A DNA stretch of 64,000 nt, from NCBI GenBank assembly GCA_002404465.1, contig DHJT01000028.1, positions 19,815 to 83,814 of the forward strand, in the 5' to 3' direction. Below the pieces are notes generated by a model. That model did no database searches and had not been told where the DNA came from. It saw only the letters and a program-made list of their open reading frames with translations. Shown here in pieces: positions 47,940 through 56,938 of the stretch. The translations under genes and the position numbers were made by a program. Position 1 is the stretch's first letter. The number at the start of each line of letters is the position of its first letter. The stretch comes from Sutterella sp. UBA4713. Lineage in GTDB: Bacteria; Pseudomonadota; Gammaproteobacteria; Burkholderiales; Burkholderiaceae_F.

Positions 47940-48384
47940 AATGATTTTCTCCATGACAGAAGTCCACCTCGAACGACACTTTCGAGGGCCACTTACTGAG
48001 GCGCAATTGTATTGACAGAGACTTAGGAAGAAAAGAAAAAAGAAAAGATCTTCTGCGTTAGATTAAAAAAGTTGCAAAAACAACAAAGAAGAAGGGTGAC
48101 GAAAATCCGCGAATTTCTGGGCCAGGAGAATGCATAAACGTTTGCAATGCGGGTGCGGGCAGCGGCATCAATGGCCTTGCGCGATGTGTTCTGTGCGTAC
48201 CCGAGTGCTGTGTGAGTTTTACCCACACATGGGCACGGAGGATCAAAAAAGACGTCTTATCCGTTGCGGCGATATTGTCCGATGGAGGAAAATGGCACAT
48301 TGAATAATGTGTTCAACAAGACAGTCCCTAATGCCTGCTACGCAAAAAGGGACGTTTTTAATTGCGTAACAAGCGTACCGCTAA
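47940..48384. other. 445-base divergent gap between uraA and prfC
   Basis: No gene is supported here. On the uraA side, CCTCGAA (47967-47973) and TTCGAGG (47981-47987) make a 7-base hairpin with a 7-base loop in the leader, and a TACAAT (minus strand, 48006-48011) could be its -10 box. A purine-rich run follows (about 48027-48055). On the prfC side there are small palindromes: CACATT/AATGTG at 48296-48311 and the terminator-like hairpin at 48324-48359. Confidence 0.5.
48324..48359 (+). terminator. Terminator-like hairpin in the prfC leader
   Basis: GTCCCT (48324-48329) pairs exactly with AGGGAC (48348-48353) across an 18-base loop and is followed by GTTTTT. It ends 25 bases before the prfC ATG. 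It may be an attenuator, or a chance hairpin given the large loop. Confidence 0.4.
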
Positions 48385-49983
48385 ATGCCTTTGCCTCTTA
48401 TCGAATCCGAAGTACGACGCCGTCGTACATTTGCCATTATCTCGCACCCGGACGCCGGGAAAACAACACTGACGGAGAAGCTGCTCCTTTTTGGCGGGGC
48501 GATTCAGTTGGCTGGGGCCGTTAAGGGACGCAAGGCTTCGCGCCATGCGACAAGTGACTGGATGCAGGTCGAGCAGCAACGCGGCATTTCCGTGACAAGT
48601 TCCGTTATGCAGTTCGAGTATGAAGGGCACATCATCAATCTCCTTGACACTCCGGGGCATGAAGATTTTTCCGAAGATACATACCGCGTTCTGACGGCTG
48701 TTGATTCGGCCGTGATGGTTATCGATGCCGCTAAGGGAGTCGAAGCGCAGACCGTTAAGTTGTTAAATGTCTGTCGCATGCGGAATACCCCGATTATTAC
48801 GTTTATCAATAAGATGGATCGCGAGGTCAGGGATCCACTCGATCTTTTGGATGAAATCGAGAGCGTTCTGCATCTTTCTTGTGTTCCGATTACCTGGCCG
48901 ATCGGCATGGGGAAAACATTTCGCGGAGTTTTTTCACTTCTGAAAAATCATTTGGTGCGTTTTGCTCCTGGACAAGATCATTTGGGGGGACAAACTGAAT
49001 TAATCGAAGGGCTGGATAGCCAGCGCCTTGATGAGCTCTATCCGATGGAAATCGGACAGGTACGCGAGGCTGTTGAACTGATTAAGGGAGCGAGTGAATC
49101 ATTTGACTTGGACAAATTCTTGCGTGCCGAACAGAGCCCGGTGTTTTTCGGCTCCGGGATTAACAATTTCGGCGTGAAAGATGTTCTGGAGGCCCTGGTT
49201 CAATGGGCTCCTGCCCCCTTGGGGCGCGACGCCGGTGTTCGGCAGGTGGAGCCGACAGAGCCTGACTTTACCGGGTTTGTTTTTAAGATTCAGGCCAACA
49301 TGGACCCGCGCCATCGGGATCGTATTGCTTTTCTGCGTGTTTGTTCCGGAAAGTATGAACCCGGAATGAAAGTCGAACATGTGCGTCTTGCGCGAGAAAT
49401 GAAATTGCAAAATGCTCTGACCTTTATGGCCAATGAGCGTATTCATATGCAGCATGCTTATGCCGGCGATATCATCGGCATTTATAACCACGGGCAACTT
49501 CATATCGGGGATACACTGACCTGCGGAGAAAAGCTCGGATTTACGGGAATCCCGTATTTTGCTCCCGAGCTCTTTCGTTCGGCACGTGCCAAAGATCCTC
49601 TGAAGGGAAAACAGCTTCACCAAGGATTAAAAGAGCTCGGAGAGGAGGGTGCCATTCAGGTTTTCGAGGGGGAGTTCGGCAATTTAATGCTAGGAGCCGT
49701 GGGGCCTTTGCAGTTTGAGATTGTGGCACAGCGTTTGGCAACCGAATACCGGGTCGATGCCATCTATGAGGCAACGGACGTGTCAACAGCCAGATGGCTT
49801 GTTTTCCCGGATGAAGAAACACGCAAGCAATTTTGTACCGAACAAGCATCGCGCCTTGCAAAAGATAGCGAAGGCAATACTTGCTATATGGCAACGTCCA
49901 TCTATAACCTTCAGACAACAATGAAACATTGGCCGAAAGTTCAGTTCAGAACGACGCGGGAACAAGGTCAAAAATTCGGATAA
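48385..49983 (+). CDS. prfC: Peptide chain release factor 3
   Basis: RF3 is a translational GTPase that recycles RF1 and RF2 after termination. G1 is SHPDAGKTTLTEKLL (near residue 20), G3 DTPGHEDFSEDTYR, G4 NKMDRE; domains II and III follow to residue 532, normal length. The N-terminus ESEVRRRRTFAIISHPD fits the family, fixing the start, yet no Shine-Dalgarno is visible before the ATG. It is 15 bases before the aminotransferase gene. Confidence 0.95.
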   Translation: MPLPLIESEVRRRRTFAIISHPDAGKTTLTEKLLLFGGAIQLAGAVKGRKASRHATSDWMQVEQQRGISVTSSVMQFEYEGHIINLLDTPGHEDFSEDTYRVLTAVDSAVMVIDAAKGVEAQTVKLLNVCRMRNTPIITFINKMDREVRDPLDLLDEIESVLHLSCVPITWPIGMGKTFRGVFSLLKNHLVRFAPGQDHLGGQTELIEGLDSQRLDELYPMEIGQVREAVELIKGASESFDLDKFLRAEQSPVFFGSGINNFGVKDVLEALVQWAPAPLGRDAGVRQVEPTEPDFTGFVFKIQANMDPRHRDRIAFLRVCSGKYEPGMKVEHVRLAREMKLQNALTFMANERIHMQHAYAGDIIGIYNHGQLHIGDTLTCGEKLGFTGIPYFAPELFRSARAKDPLKGKQLHQGLKELGEEGAIQVFEGEFGNLMLGAVGPLQFEIVAQRLATEYRVDAIYEATDVSTARWLVFPDEETRKQFCTEQASRLAKDSEGNTCYMATSIYNLQTTMKHWPKVQFRTTREQGQKFG

Positions 49984-49998
49984 TGCAGAGGGCCTTTT

Positions 49999-51198
49999 AT
50001 GACAGCAGTCTTTGAAAATATTCAGGCAGCGGCGCCGGATTCTATTCTCGGTGTGACGGCTAAATATCTGGCCGATCCCCGGCTGGAGAAAGTCAATCTC
50101 GGAGTCGGTTTGTATTTGGATGAAAAGGGCAAACCGAAAGTGCTCGATGTTGTACGTCAAGAGCAGAAGACGTTGATTGAATCAGGTTTGCCCAACACGT
50201 ATCTACCGATTCGCGGGCTTGCTGCTTATCGAGAATTGACGCAAAAGATGGTTTTTGGTGAGCATAGCGATGTGGTGCAGTCGGGGCGTGCTTGTACGAT
50301 TCAGGCATTGGGCGGAACGGGAGCTATTAAGCTTGCAGCAGATTTCATGCGCAATGTGTGTGGGACAACGGTCGGTGCATCGAGTGACCCAACTTGGGGC
50401 AATCACGACGACATTATGCGTCTTTCCGGACTGAAGGTTCAAAAGTATCGCTACTACGATGCCGCGCACTTTGGCGTGGATTTTTTCGGCATGCTTGAGG
50501 ATGTCGCTCGGCTGCCCTCCGGCGCAATGCCGATTTTCCACTCGTGTTGTCACAATCCGACCGGGTACGACATGACGATTGAGCAATGGGCCGAACTCTT
50601 AGAATTGTGTCGCTCTCACGGTCTTGTCCCGTTACTAGACATGGCCTATCAGGGGTTCCGTGAAGGATTGGAGGCGGATGCGGCAGCCATCCGTTTGTTT
50701 GCGGAATCAGGGTTGGATTTTCTTGTGGCAACGTCGTACTCTAAAAGTTTCGGTCTGTACAGTGAGCGCGTCGGAGCTCTGACAGTTGTTACGCAGTCTA
50801 AAAAACAAGCAGATGCGGTGACAACACGGGTTGAGGCATTGGCACGTGCGAACTATTCCAATCCGCCGTCTTTCGGAAGCCGAATCGTTGCCGGAGTTCT
50901 TTCCGATTCCGTAAAGCGTGCACTTTGGGAAGCCGAACTTGCGACCATGCGTGACAGAATTCGTTCGATGCGCTGTGCTTTGGCCGAGGAAATGAAAAAA
51001 ATCGGGGCGAAGAGAGACTTTAGTTTCATCACACGGCAGAGCGGTATGTTCTCGTTTACAGGTTTTTCTCCCGAACAGATGGACCGCTTGGCAAATGAAT
51101 TCGGCATCTATGCCGTGCGAAACGGTCGCATCTGTATTTGCGGACTTAACGCATCGAATGTAGCGTATGTGGCCCGAGCCTTTGCCGATGTCCTTTGA
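49999..51198 (+). CDS. tyrB: Aromatic amino-acid / aspartate aminotransferase
   Basis: A class I PLP aminotransferase of 399 residues, of the AspC/TyrB group. VNLGVGLYLDEKGKP and SDPTWGNH are family motifs; CHNPTGYDMT contains the conserved Asn, PLLDMAYQGF the Asp/Tyr pair, SYSKSFGLYSERVG the PLP-lysine, and SGMFSFTGF precedes the substrate arginine (YAVRNGRICICG). TyrB-like and AspC-like specificity cannot be separated by eye. AGAGGG precedes the ATG. Confidence 0.88.
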   Translation: MTAVFENIQAAAPDSILGVTAKYLADPRLEKVNLGVGLYLDEKGKPKVLDVVRQEQKTLIESGLPNTYLPIRGLAAYRELTQKMVFGEHSDVVQSGRACTIQALGGTGAIKLAADFMRNVCGTTVGASSDPTWGNHDDIMRLSGLKVQKYRYYDAAHFGVDFFGMLEDVARLPSGAMPIFHSCCHNPTGYDMTIEQWAELLELCRSHGLVPLLDMAYQGFREGLEADAAAIRLFAESGLDFLVATSYSKSFGLYSERVGALTVVTQSKKQADAVTTRVEALARANYSNPPSFGSRIVAGVLSDSVKRALWEAELATMRDRIRSMRCALAEEMKKIGAKRDFSFITRQSGMFSFTGFSPEQMDRLANEFGIYAVRNGRICICGLNASNVAYVARAFADVL

Positions 51199-51213
51199 AA
51201 GGAACGGATCTGG

Positions 51214-52329
51214 CTAGATTAACTCGAGAAACTTCTTGAGCATTAAAGAGCGTTCCTCGACGGTGTCCAGTCGAAGATATTCATGGTCAGTGTGATAGCC
51301 GCCTCCCGATGGTCCACAGCCGTCGATGACCGGGGTTCCCATGAGGGCCAGGTTGTTGCCGTCTGAGGCGCCCCCGGCGTCGACAAATTCTGCTTTAAAG
51401 CCGACTTCTTGTGCAGCGTTGGAAATTTTTTCGACCAATGCCTTTGTTGCCTCGGAATAAGGCATCGCCGCCTTAAACGTATTTTGCTCAAACGTTGTCA
51501 CGATATCTTCACCCCAATTACGGGCGGCAAGTTCCTTTAGGGAGGCTTTTTGATGCTGTTGTTCCTCGTTGGTCCAGTAGCGTGTGTCAAACTCCACATA
51601 GGCATTTTCTGGAATTACGTTACTGACGGTGCCTGCATGCATGATGCCGGCTGTAATGGTTGATCCGTGTTCGAAATCATTGAGTTTGTCCGCTTCTAAG
51701 ACAAAGCGTGCTGCGGCCAAGAGGGCGCTGCGGCCGTCTTGGGGGTTGTTTCCTGCATGGGCAGCTCGACCGGTGAACTTTACTGTGTAGATTGATATTC
51801 CCTTGCGGGCGCGCACGAGTTCGCCGTTCGGTCGAGCAGCCTCACAAACTAGTGCGCAATCGGATTTTCCACCGAGCGAAGATAGCCAAGAATCGGAAAA
51901 AAGTGAGCCGGTTTCTTCGTCCGGGTTGTAGGCGACGGCAATAGAAAGACGCTTTAAATCTTCGGGACGAGCACGTTTTAGGGCATAGAAAATTGATAGA
52001 ACTCCGGCTTTACAATCGGCACATCCCGGACCGCGTGCTAAAAATCCTTCAATGGAAAACGGACGTGCTGCTGCAGTTCCATCCGGAAAGACCGTATCAA
52101 GGTGGGCGTTGAAAAGAACGTCGTAATGGGATGCCTCGGGTTTGTTACGGGCCAGAAGCCCAGCACCGACGCGGGGGCCGAAATCGACGAGTTCGCACGT
52201 AAACCCGATGGATTCAAAATGACCTTTCATAATCTGGGCTGCGCGCGTAACGCCGGCTGTGTTGGCGGTGCCTGTGTCGAGATTGACGAGTTCTCTGAGA
52301 TCTTCGATGTATTCTTTCAAAAAAGACAT
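51214..52329 (-). CDS. M20 family peptidase (carboxypeptidase G2-like)
   Basis: A zinc carboxypeptidase-like protein of 371 residues. Motifs are FNAHLDTVFPDG (metal His, catalytic Asp), RGPGCADCKAG (bridging Asp), PDEETGS (catalytic Glu and metal Glu), CEAARPNGELVRARKG, and the late HTDHEYL metal His. A lid/dimerisation domain with RAAHAGNNPQDGRSA lies in between. It has a strong AGGAGG before the ATG. No signal peptide, unlike secreted CPG2. Substrate unknown (glutamate conjugates or N-acyl amino acids are likely classes). Confidence 0.85.
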   Translation of the reverse strand: MSFLKEYIEDLRELVNLDTGTANTAGVTRAAQIMKGHFESIGFTCELVDFGPRVGAGLLARNKPEASHYDVLFNAHLDTVFPDGTAAARPFSIEGFLARGPGCADCKAGVLSIFYALKRARPEDLKRLSIAVAYNPDEETGSLFSDSWLSSLGGKSDCALVCEAARPNGELVRARKGISIYTVKFTGRAAHAGNNPQDGRSALLAAARFVLEADKLNDFEHGSTITAGIMHAGTVSNVIPENAYVEFDTRYWTNEEQQHQKASLKELAARNWGEDIVTTFEQNTFKAAMPYSEATKALVEKISNAAQEVGFKAEFVDAGGASDGNNLALMGTPVIDGCGPSGGGYHTDHEYLRLDTVEERSLMLKKFLELI

Positions 52330-52403
52330 GGATACCTCCTGAAAATCGGTTGATCGAAGTTTAGAATTTGGACACGCGAAATGGATGAAATTTAAGGAAG
52401 CAA

Positions 52404-53090
52404 ATGCAAATCAAAGCTGTTTTATTTGACTTGGATGGTACGCTGATAGATACGATTCCTGATTTAACCTACGGGTTAAATCAAATGCTAAAGGGTTTTG
52501 ACAGACCTCCTCTGACGACAAAGCAGGTCTCATCCATGGTCGGACGCGGTGTTATCGATTTGATGGAAAATGTGTTTCGGGCCAGCCGTCTTGTTGTCTG
52601 TGAGGAGGCTATTAAACAGGCCATCTCGGTTTATTGTGACATTATGGTTAGAAGTGGCAGTTTGCACAGCACCATATTCCCCGATGTTTTCGATAGCCTT
52701 TCCAGACTCAGAAAGAGCGGTATGAAACTGGCGATTGTCACCAACAAACCGCGCAGTATGACGGAAGCAATCGTAAAAGAAAAGAACCTTGACGAATGCG
52801 TCGATTGTATCGTTGCCGCGGGCGATGCTGCGACCGTCAAGCCGCATCCGGAAATGCTTTGGCTTGCTTGTGACAGGCTCAGCGTGTCTAGAAAAGAAGC
52901 CGTCATGGTCGGCGACAGTTCCAACGATGCGCTTGCCGCGAAAAGTGCCGGGATGCCGGTGTATCTGGTAACAACCGGATATAACGGAACTGAGTCAGTT
53001 GCGCAGTGGGCAAAAGAAAACGGGTTTACCCGAGTCTTTGATGCTATTCAAGACGTTACCGACGACATCCTTAATCGGCCGCAAGATTAA
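52404..53090 (+). CDS. gph: Phosphoglycolate phosphatase-like HAD hydrolase
   Basis: A HAD phosphatase of 228 residues. Motif I FDLDGTLIDT (residues 8-17), motif II VTNKP, motif III Lys in VKPHPEM and motif IV MVGDSSNDALAA are all present with a helical cap between motifs I and II. It matches Gph, which clears 2-phosphoglycolate, although related HADs act on other phosphates. AAGGA precedes the ATG. The last 20 bases overlap convergent hydE. Confidence 0.82.
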   Translation: MQIKAVLFDLDGTLIDTIPDLTYGLNQMLKGFDRPPLTTKQVSSMVGRGVIDLMENVFRASRLVVCEEAIKQAISVYCDIMVRSGSLHSTIFPDVFDSLSRLRKSGMKLAIVTNKPRSMTEAIVKEKNLDECVDCIVAAGDAATVKPHPEMLWLACDRLSVSRKEAVMVGDSSNDALAAKSAGMPVYLVTTGYNGTESVAQWAKENGFTRVFDAIQDVTDDILNRPQD

Positions 53091-54195
53091 AGCGCTCGCG
53101 AAAGTGTGCCGAGGAACCGAGGCGAAACTTCGCGACATGTCGACCGGTGCTTTCGATGTGTTTTTCAAGGACGCTGAGCGGTGTTTGTGCTTTTTCTGCT
53201 TCTGCTTTCTTACGGTACAGACGATAGTGGACACGAGCACGTGACGGTGTCATGTTCGGCATCACGACATTGCAACCGGCTTTGATTCCGAGAATTCGTC
53301 CGTTTGGGACCAACGATTCCAGTGCCGTTGCTGCCGCGATATTGCAGGTTGGAAACATTAACCGTGTGACGGCAAGCATATTTAAGGAAAGCGTCAAGAG
53401 GCGATTTTTCTCCATCATGCCTTCGGCATGCATGTCGCCGCCTTCACTTTCAATGTAAGGTCCCATGCCGAACATATCGGCATCGATGCGTTCAAAGGCC
53501 CGCAAGTCCGCAACCAAATCTTCAACTGTTTGCCCCGGAATGCCGATCATGACACCTGTGCCGACTTGGTAGCCTGTAAGACGCAACTCCGATAAAGACA
53601 GATAGCGCTCTATCAAAGTTTTTCTGCGGAACCCACGACCGTGGATTGTTTCAAATAGCATCGGGTTGCTCGTTTCTAGACGCAGTAGGTATCGCAAGCC
53701 TGTTGGATTGCCGGAGGCCTTGGCCCAGCGTTCGTAAGTTTCTCTGGACTGTTCCCCGAATGAGAGCGTTAAACCGCAACCGGTTTTAATTCCCATCGAA
53801 AGACTCAAAGCGTGAAGATCACGTAAAACGTCTGTAATAAAATCGATAAAGCGAGCATCGTTTCGTTCTCCGCTTTGCAGGGCCAATGAGTAGTATCCGG
53901 CGCGAAAGCTACGTTCGGCGGCCTGAAGAATTTCTCTTTTTGTCAGTGTATAGCGTTGTAACGTGTGATTGCTTTTGCGGATTCCGCAATAACGGCAGTC
54001 GTAGACACACAGATTGCTTATCTCAATTAGGGCGCGTATGTACACGGCATTCCCGAGGATTTTCTCGCACCTGTCGTAAGCTTCGGCATAAAGTGCTTGA
54101 CATTCGGACGGCTCTTGTAAGGACAACAAGAGCGCTAGCTCGTCGTCGGAAAAGATAGTTTTTCTCAGTAGAGTTCTTAATGCAAGTGTTGTCAT
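53071..54195 (-). CDS. hydE: [FeFe]-hydrogenase maturase HydE (radical SAM)
   Basis: HydE is a radical SAM enzyme that builds the iron-dithiolate precursor of the H-cluster. The cluster motif is C63-V-Y-D-C67-R-Y-C70, followed by GIRKSNHTLQRY, QSGERND, KTGCGLTLSFGEQ and the late VMPNMTP; this pattern is specific to HydE rather than BioB. Length 374 is normal. It overlaps hydF by four bases (ATGA), so HydF and HydE are translationally coupled. HydG and the hydrogenase itself are not in the window. Confidence 0.92.
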   Translation of the reverse strand: MTTLALRTLLRKTIFSDDELALLLSLQEPSECQALYAEAYDRCEKILGNAVYIRALIEISNLCVYDCRYCGIRKSNHTLQRYTLTKREILQAAERSFRAGYYSLALQSGERNDARFIDFITDVLRDLHALSLSMGIKTGCGLTLSFGEQSRETYERWAKASGNPTGLRYLLRLETSNPMLFETIHGRGFRRKTLIERYLSLSELRLTGYQVGTGVMIGIPGQTVEDLVADLRAFERIDADMFGMGPYIESEGGDMHAEGMMEKNRLLTLSLNMLAVTRLMFPTCNIAAATALESLVPNGRILGIKAGCNVVMPNMTPSRARVHYRLYRKKAEAEKAQTPLSVLEKHIESTGRHVAKFRLGSSAHFRERFNLAAD

Positions 54196-55475
54196 GATTT
54201 GTTCTGAACGCTCAGGCGGGCTGTTTCGTTTCTATAGGCTTTAAGAGCTTCGGGATGCAAACTTAAAGCGCGCGCAAGAACCCCTTGCAGAAAGCTGATG
54301 GCAATTCCGTAGTTTGTCATAGGGACATTTTGTTTTGTGGCTTCACGAAGGCGAGCGAGCATGTGGCGGCGAGTGACGACACAGCCCCCGCATTGAATAA
54401 TGACTTTGTACGGACTTAGATCCGGCGGGAAGTCTTTTCCGACCACGACGTCTATTCGGAGTTCGCCTCCGATTTTTTGCGCAAGCCAGCGCGGGATTTT
54501 TTTGCGACCGATGTCATCGGGTTGCGGATGGTGCGAACAAGTCTCGCAAATCATAACCCGATCACCGGGTCTTAACGTATTAAGAGCGGCAGCTCCACGC
54601 GCAAGGCTCGTTAAATCGGATTTCATCACGGACATCTCAATTGAAAATGTTGTCACGGGAATATTTTCGGGGACAACATCAACAACATGGCGTACGACTT
54701 GACTGTCTGTAATAACGAAGGCCGGCGGTGTTTTGAGTGTTTCCAGAATTTGTGACAGGCGATTTTCTCGAACGACCACACACTGAGCATCGGCATCTAA
54801 AACAGAGCGAACGGCTTGTACCTGTGGCAAAATCAAGCGTCCTTTCGGGGCGCCGGTATCAATTGGAGTCACCAGAACAATTGTATCGCCGGGCTTGATT
54901 AAACCAGACAGAAAATCCGGATCGGAATCATGGTTTTCCGATAAAACGCGAACCATTACGGAACGCAGGGATTCAATGCCGTCTTGTTTGCGAGCGGAAA
55001 CTTCGCAAACAGGTGCCCCCAGGCTCAATGTGTAAGAGCGCAGTGCTTCTGAGACAGGAACGGCATCTATTTTATTTAGAACTAAGATACATGGTACGGA
55101 AAGATCACGTGCTTTGGCAATCAGTTCCTTTTCTGTCGCTCCGACGGTTTCGGCTGTCGTGATAATCAGTGCTAAATCCATCCAAGAAAAAACGGATTTG
55201 GAGCGATCTGTACGTTGTTTTCCGAGGCTTCCTGTGTCATCGATGCCTGCCGTGTCAATGAAAACAACCGGCCCGAGCGGGGCAAATTCAGCCGCTTTTT
55301 CTACCGGATCGGTTGTCGTCCCAGCGACAGGACTGACAATAGAAATTTCTTGATTTAGAAGCGCATTCATCAGAGAGGACTTACCGGCATTGCGTTTGCC
55401 GAAAAGACCGATATGGAGTCGCAATCCCTTAGGGGTTTGCGTGCGAGGATTCATACGCACAGGAGATTCCGTCAT
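54192..55475 (-). CDS. hydF: [FeFe]-hydrogenase maturation GTPase HydF
   Basis: HydF is the scaffold on which the diiron subcluster is assembled before transfer to apo-hydrogenase. The GTPase domain has GKRNAGKSSLMNALL (P-loop ending near residue 33), GTTTDPVEK and DTAGIDDTG, NKID. The C-terminal cluster-binding domain has CETCSHHPQPDD and IIQCGGCVVTRR, supplying the conserved cysteines and histidine. Length 427 from ATG 55475, which has GGAG eight bases upstream; the frame to 55490 lacks one. It is 21 bases after the HemN-like gene. Confidence 0.93.
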   Translation of the reverse strand: MTESPVRMNPRTQTPKGLRLHIGLFGKRNAGKSSLMNALLNQEISIVSPVAGTTTDPVEKAAEFAPLGPVVFIDTAGIDDTGSLGKQRTDRSKSVFSWMDLALIITTAETVGATEKELIAKARDLSVPCILVLNKIDAVPVSEALRSYTLSLGAPVCEVSARKQDGIESLRSVMVRVLSENHDSDPDFLSGLIKPGDTIVLVTPIDTGAPKGRLILPQVQAVRSVLDADAQCVVVRENRLSQILETLKTPPAFVITDSQVVRHVVDVVPENIPVTTFSIEMSVMKSDLTSLARGAAALNTLRPGDRVMICETCSHHPQPDDIGRKKIPRWLAQKIGGELRIDVVVGKDFPPDLSPYKVIIQCGGCVVTRRHMLARLREATKQNVPMTNYGIAISFLQGVLARALSLHPEALKAYRNETARLSVQNKS

Positions 55476-55496
55476 AGACCTAACTCCCATAGATAA

Positions 55497-56840
55497 CTAC
55501 ATGTCAATCTCTTTTAGCGGCTTACGTAGTTCGGCACGCACGTTATCCATGCCTGAATAAAAGGCTTTCATCATCACTAGCCCGAGGAATTTTCCGGTTT
55601 CCGTGACAATGAGGTGGTCTTTGTTTTTCGGATCATCTTTAACGGCACCGACAAGGCGTAGGGCTAGCATTTCTTTAAGGAGTGCTCTGTCTAAGTTGAC
55701 TCCGTAGACATCGCGAAAATATTTGCGTGACAAACGTCCGGAGAAAACACCGAGCATCAGGCGATATTGCAATACGGCGTGCTTGTCGAAAATTCGTTGC
55801 CGTTCGACCCCGGTTTTTCCTGCGGCAATTCGCTCGCCGTAACGGCGTAGACTGAATGTATTGACGTATAGGTTGTTGTTAAGAAAGCTAAACGCCCCTG
55901 ATCCGACGCCGAGATATTCGTCGTTATCAACGACGTACTCATCAATTCCTTCATCATGCGTGCGACCGAATGTCCAGCTTGTCAGTTGTCGATATCTCGA
56001 GCCAAGGGTTTCCATAATAACGCGGTATTGATCAGCCAGTTCGTTGCCCTTGGCCGCGATGGTGCCTTTCACGCTCTTTTTTGTTTGACTTGTGACCATC
56101 AGCGGGTAGGTTGTGATCTGGCGCGGATTGAGTTCATTTAGCAGTTCCATGTCTCTGCGTAACATGTCAAGGCTCTGTCCGCGAAAGCCGAAAATCATGT
56201 CAATGTTTGTCGTCGGAAAGAGCTCAAGGGCCTGAGCCAACCGATCGTAAATGACGGCACCGGACCCAAATTTGTCGTACCGTTCAGTCATTTTCAAAAT
56301 GGAATCATCAAAACTTTGCACGCCGATGCTCATGCGATCGACAAGCCCTTTGAGGCGCTTAAAGGAGGGGTCGGCGATTTGCAAAGGGTCAGTTTCGCAC
56401 GAAACTTCTTTAATGCCCGGGAAGAGTGTTTTCGCATGCTCAAGGGTTTTAACAAGTTCTTCCTCGATAATCGTTGTTGTACCGCCGCCGACATATAGTC
56501 CAGTAAAGTCATAGCCGAGAGCTTTGACATATTCCATTTCTTTGCGCAGATTTGCAAAATACGCGCGGGCGGTATGCTCTTTAAACAAGAATCGATGGAA
56601 TGTGCAATACGAACATAGGGTTTTGCAAAACGGCACATGCATGTACATTAAGTACTTGTGTCCGTCAATCGGAGCGGGCGGTCTGTCAAGGATTACAGGA
56701 TCACATGTCAGATAGCGATTGATGTAAAAATCCATGACGCGATCGGTCAGTCGAATCGCCCAGTTGGGAAGAAGGCCCTTGGCGATATTTTGTGTCTCGT
56801 TTTCTGCCATAACACTCTTTTGTGTTTGCGGTGCCGTCAT
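55497..56840 (-). CDS. HemN/HemW-superfamily radical SAM protein
   Basis: A radical SAM protein of 447 residues related to oxygen-independent coproporphyrinogen III oxidase. The cluster motif is C72-K-T-L-C76-S-Y-C79 followed by TFHR, not the extra Cys of true HemN (CxxxCxxCxC), which suggests a HemW-, HutW- or other HemN-like function. SAM-binding segments include LYVGGGTTT and MSIGVQSFDDSIL. A HemN C-terminal domain follows (about 310-430). An ATG ten codons later (56810) is an alternative start. It is the first gene of a unit with hydF and hydE, so a link to anaerobic metalloenzyme or haem metabolism is inferred. Confidence 0.78.
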   Translation of the reverse strand: MTAPQTQKSVMAENETQNIAKGLLPNWAIRLTDRVMDFYINRYLTCDPVILDRPPAPIDGHKYLMYMHVPFCKTLCSYCTFHRFLFKEHTARAYFANLRKEMEYVKALGYDFTGLYVGGGTTTIIEEELVKTLEHAKTLFPGIKEVSCETDPLQIADPSFKRLKGLVDRMSIGVQSFDDSILKMTERYDKFGSGAVIYDRLAQALELFPTTNIDMIFGFRGQSLDMLRRDMELLNELNPRQITTYPLMVTSQTKKSVKGTIAAKGNELADQYRVIMETLGSRYRQLTSWTFGRTHDEGIDEYVVDNDEYLGVGSGAFSFLNNNLYVNTFSLRRYGERIAAGKTGVERQRIFDKHAVLQYRLMLGVFSGRLSRKYFRDVYGVNLDRALLKEMLALRLVGAVKDDPKNKDHLIVTETGKFLGLVMMKAFYSGMDNVRAELRKPLKEIDM

Positions 56841-56851
56841 TTCGTTTTTGA

Positions 56852-56938
56852 TCAGAAGAAAGCCGGCAAAAATGATTCAGGCAAAGGATGGCCGAAACGG
56901 ACACCCCTTGAAGTTTTGGACATGATAATAACCTTCAT
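56852..56938 (-). CDS. Possible 28-codon leader gene
   Basis: An open frame starting MKVIIMSKTSRGVRFGHPLP and ending TGA after 28 codons lies just before the HemN-like gene. Its ATG is preceded by GAGAGG at seven bases, a better ribosome-binding site than that of the HemN-like gene itself. It resembles no protein I know. The Shine-Dalgarno overlaps the -35 of the promoter proposed at 56925-56953, so the two interpretations exclude each other. Confidence 0.25.
   Translation of the reverse strand: MKVIIMSKTSRGVRFGHPLPESFLPAFF

Noticed and set aside
48292..48303. A three-codon mini-frame (Met-Ala-His-stop) after GGAGG ahead of prfC
   Set aside because: The ribosome-site spacing is only three bases and so short a frame is expected by chance.
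48264..48524. An 86-codon plus-strand frame overlapping the prfC start
   Set aside because: It reads through leader hairpins and into prfC in another frame, with no protein-like composition.
55497..56840. The HemN-like gene as HydG, the missing third maturase
   Set aside because: Its radical SAM motif and C-terminal domain follow HemN/HemW, and it lacks the HydG C-terminal cluster-binding cysteines.
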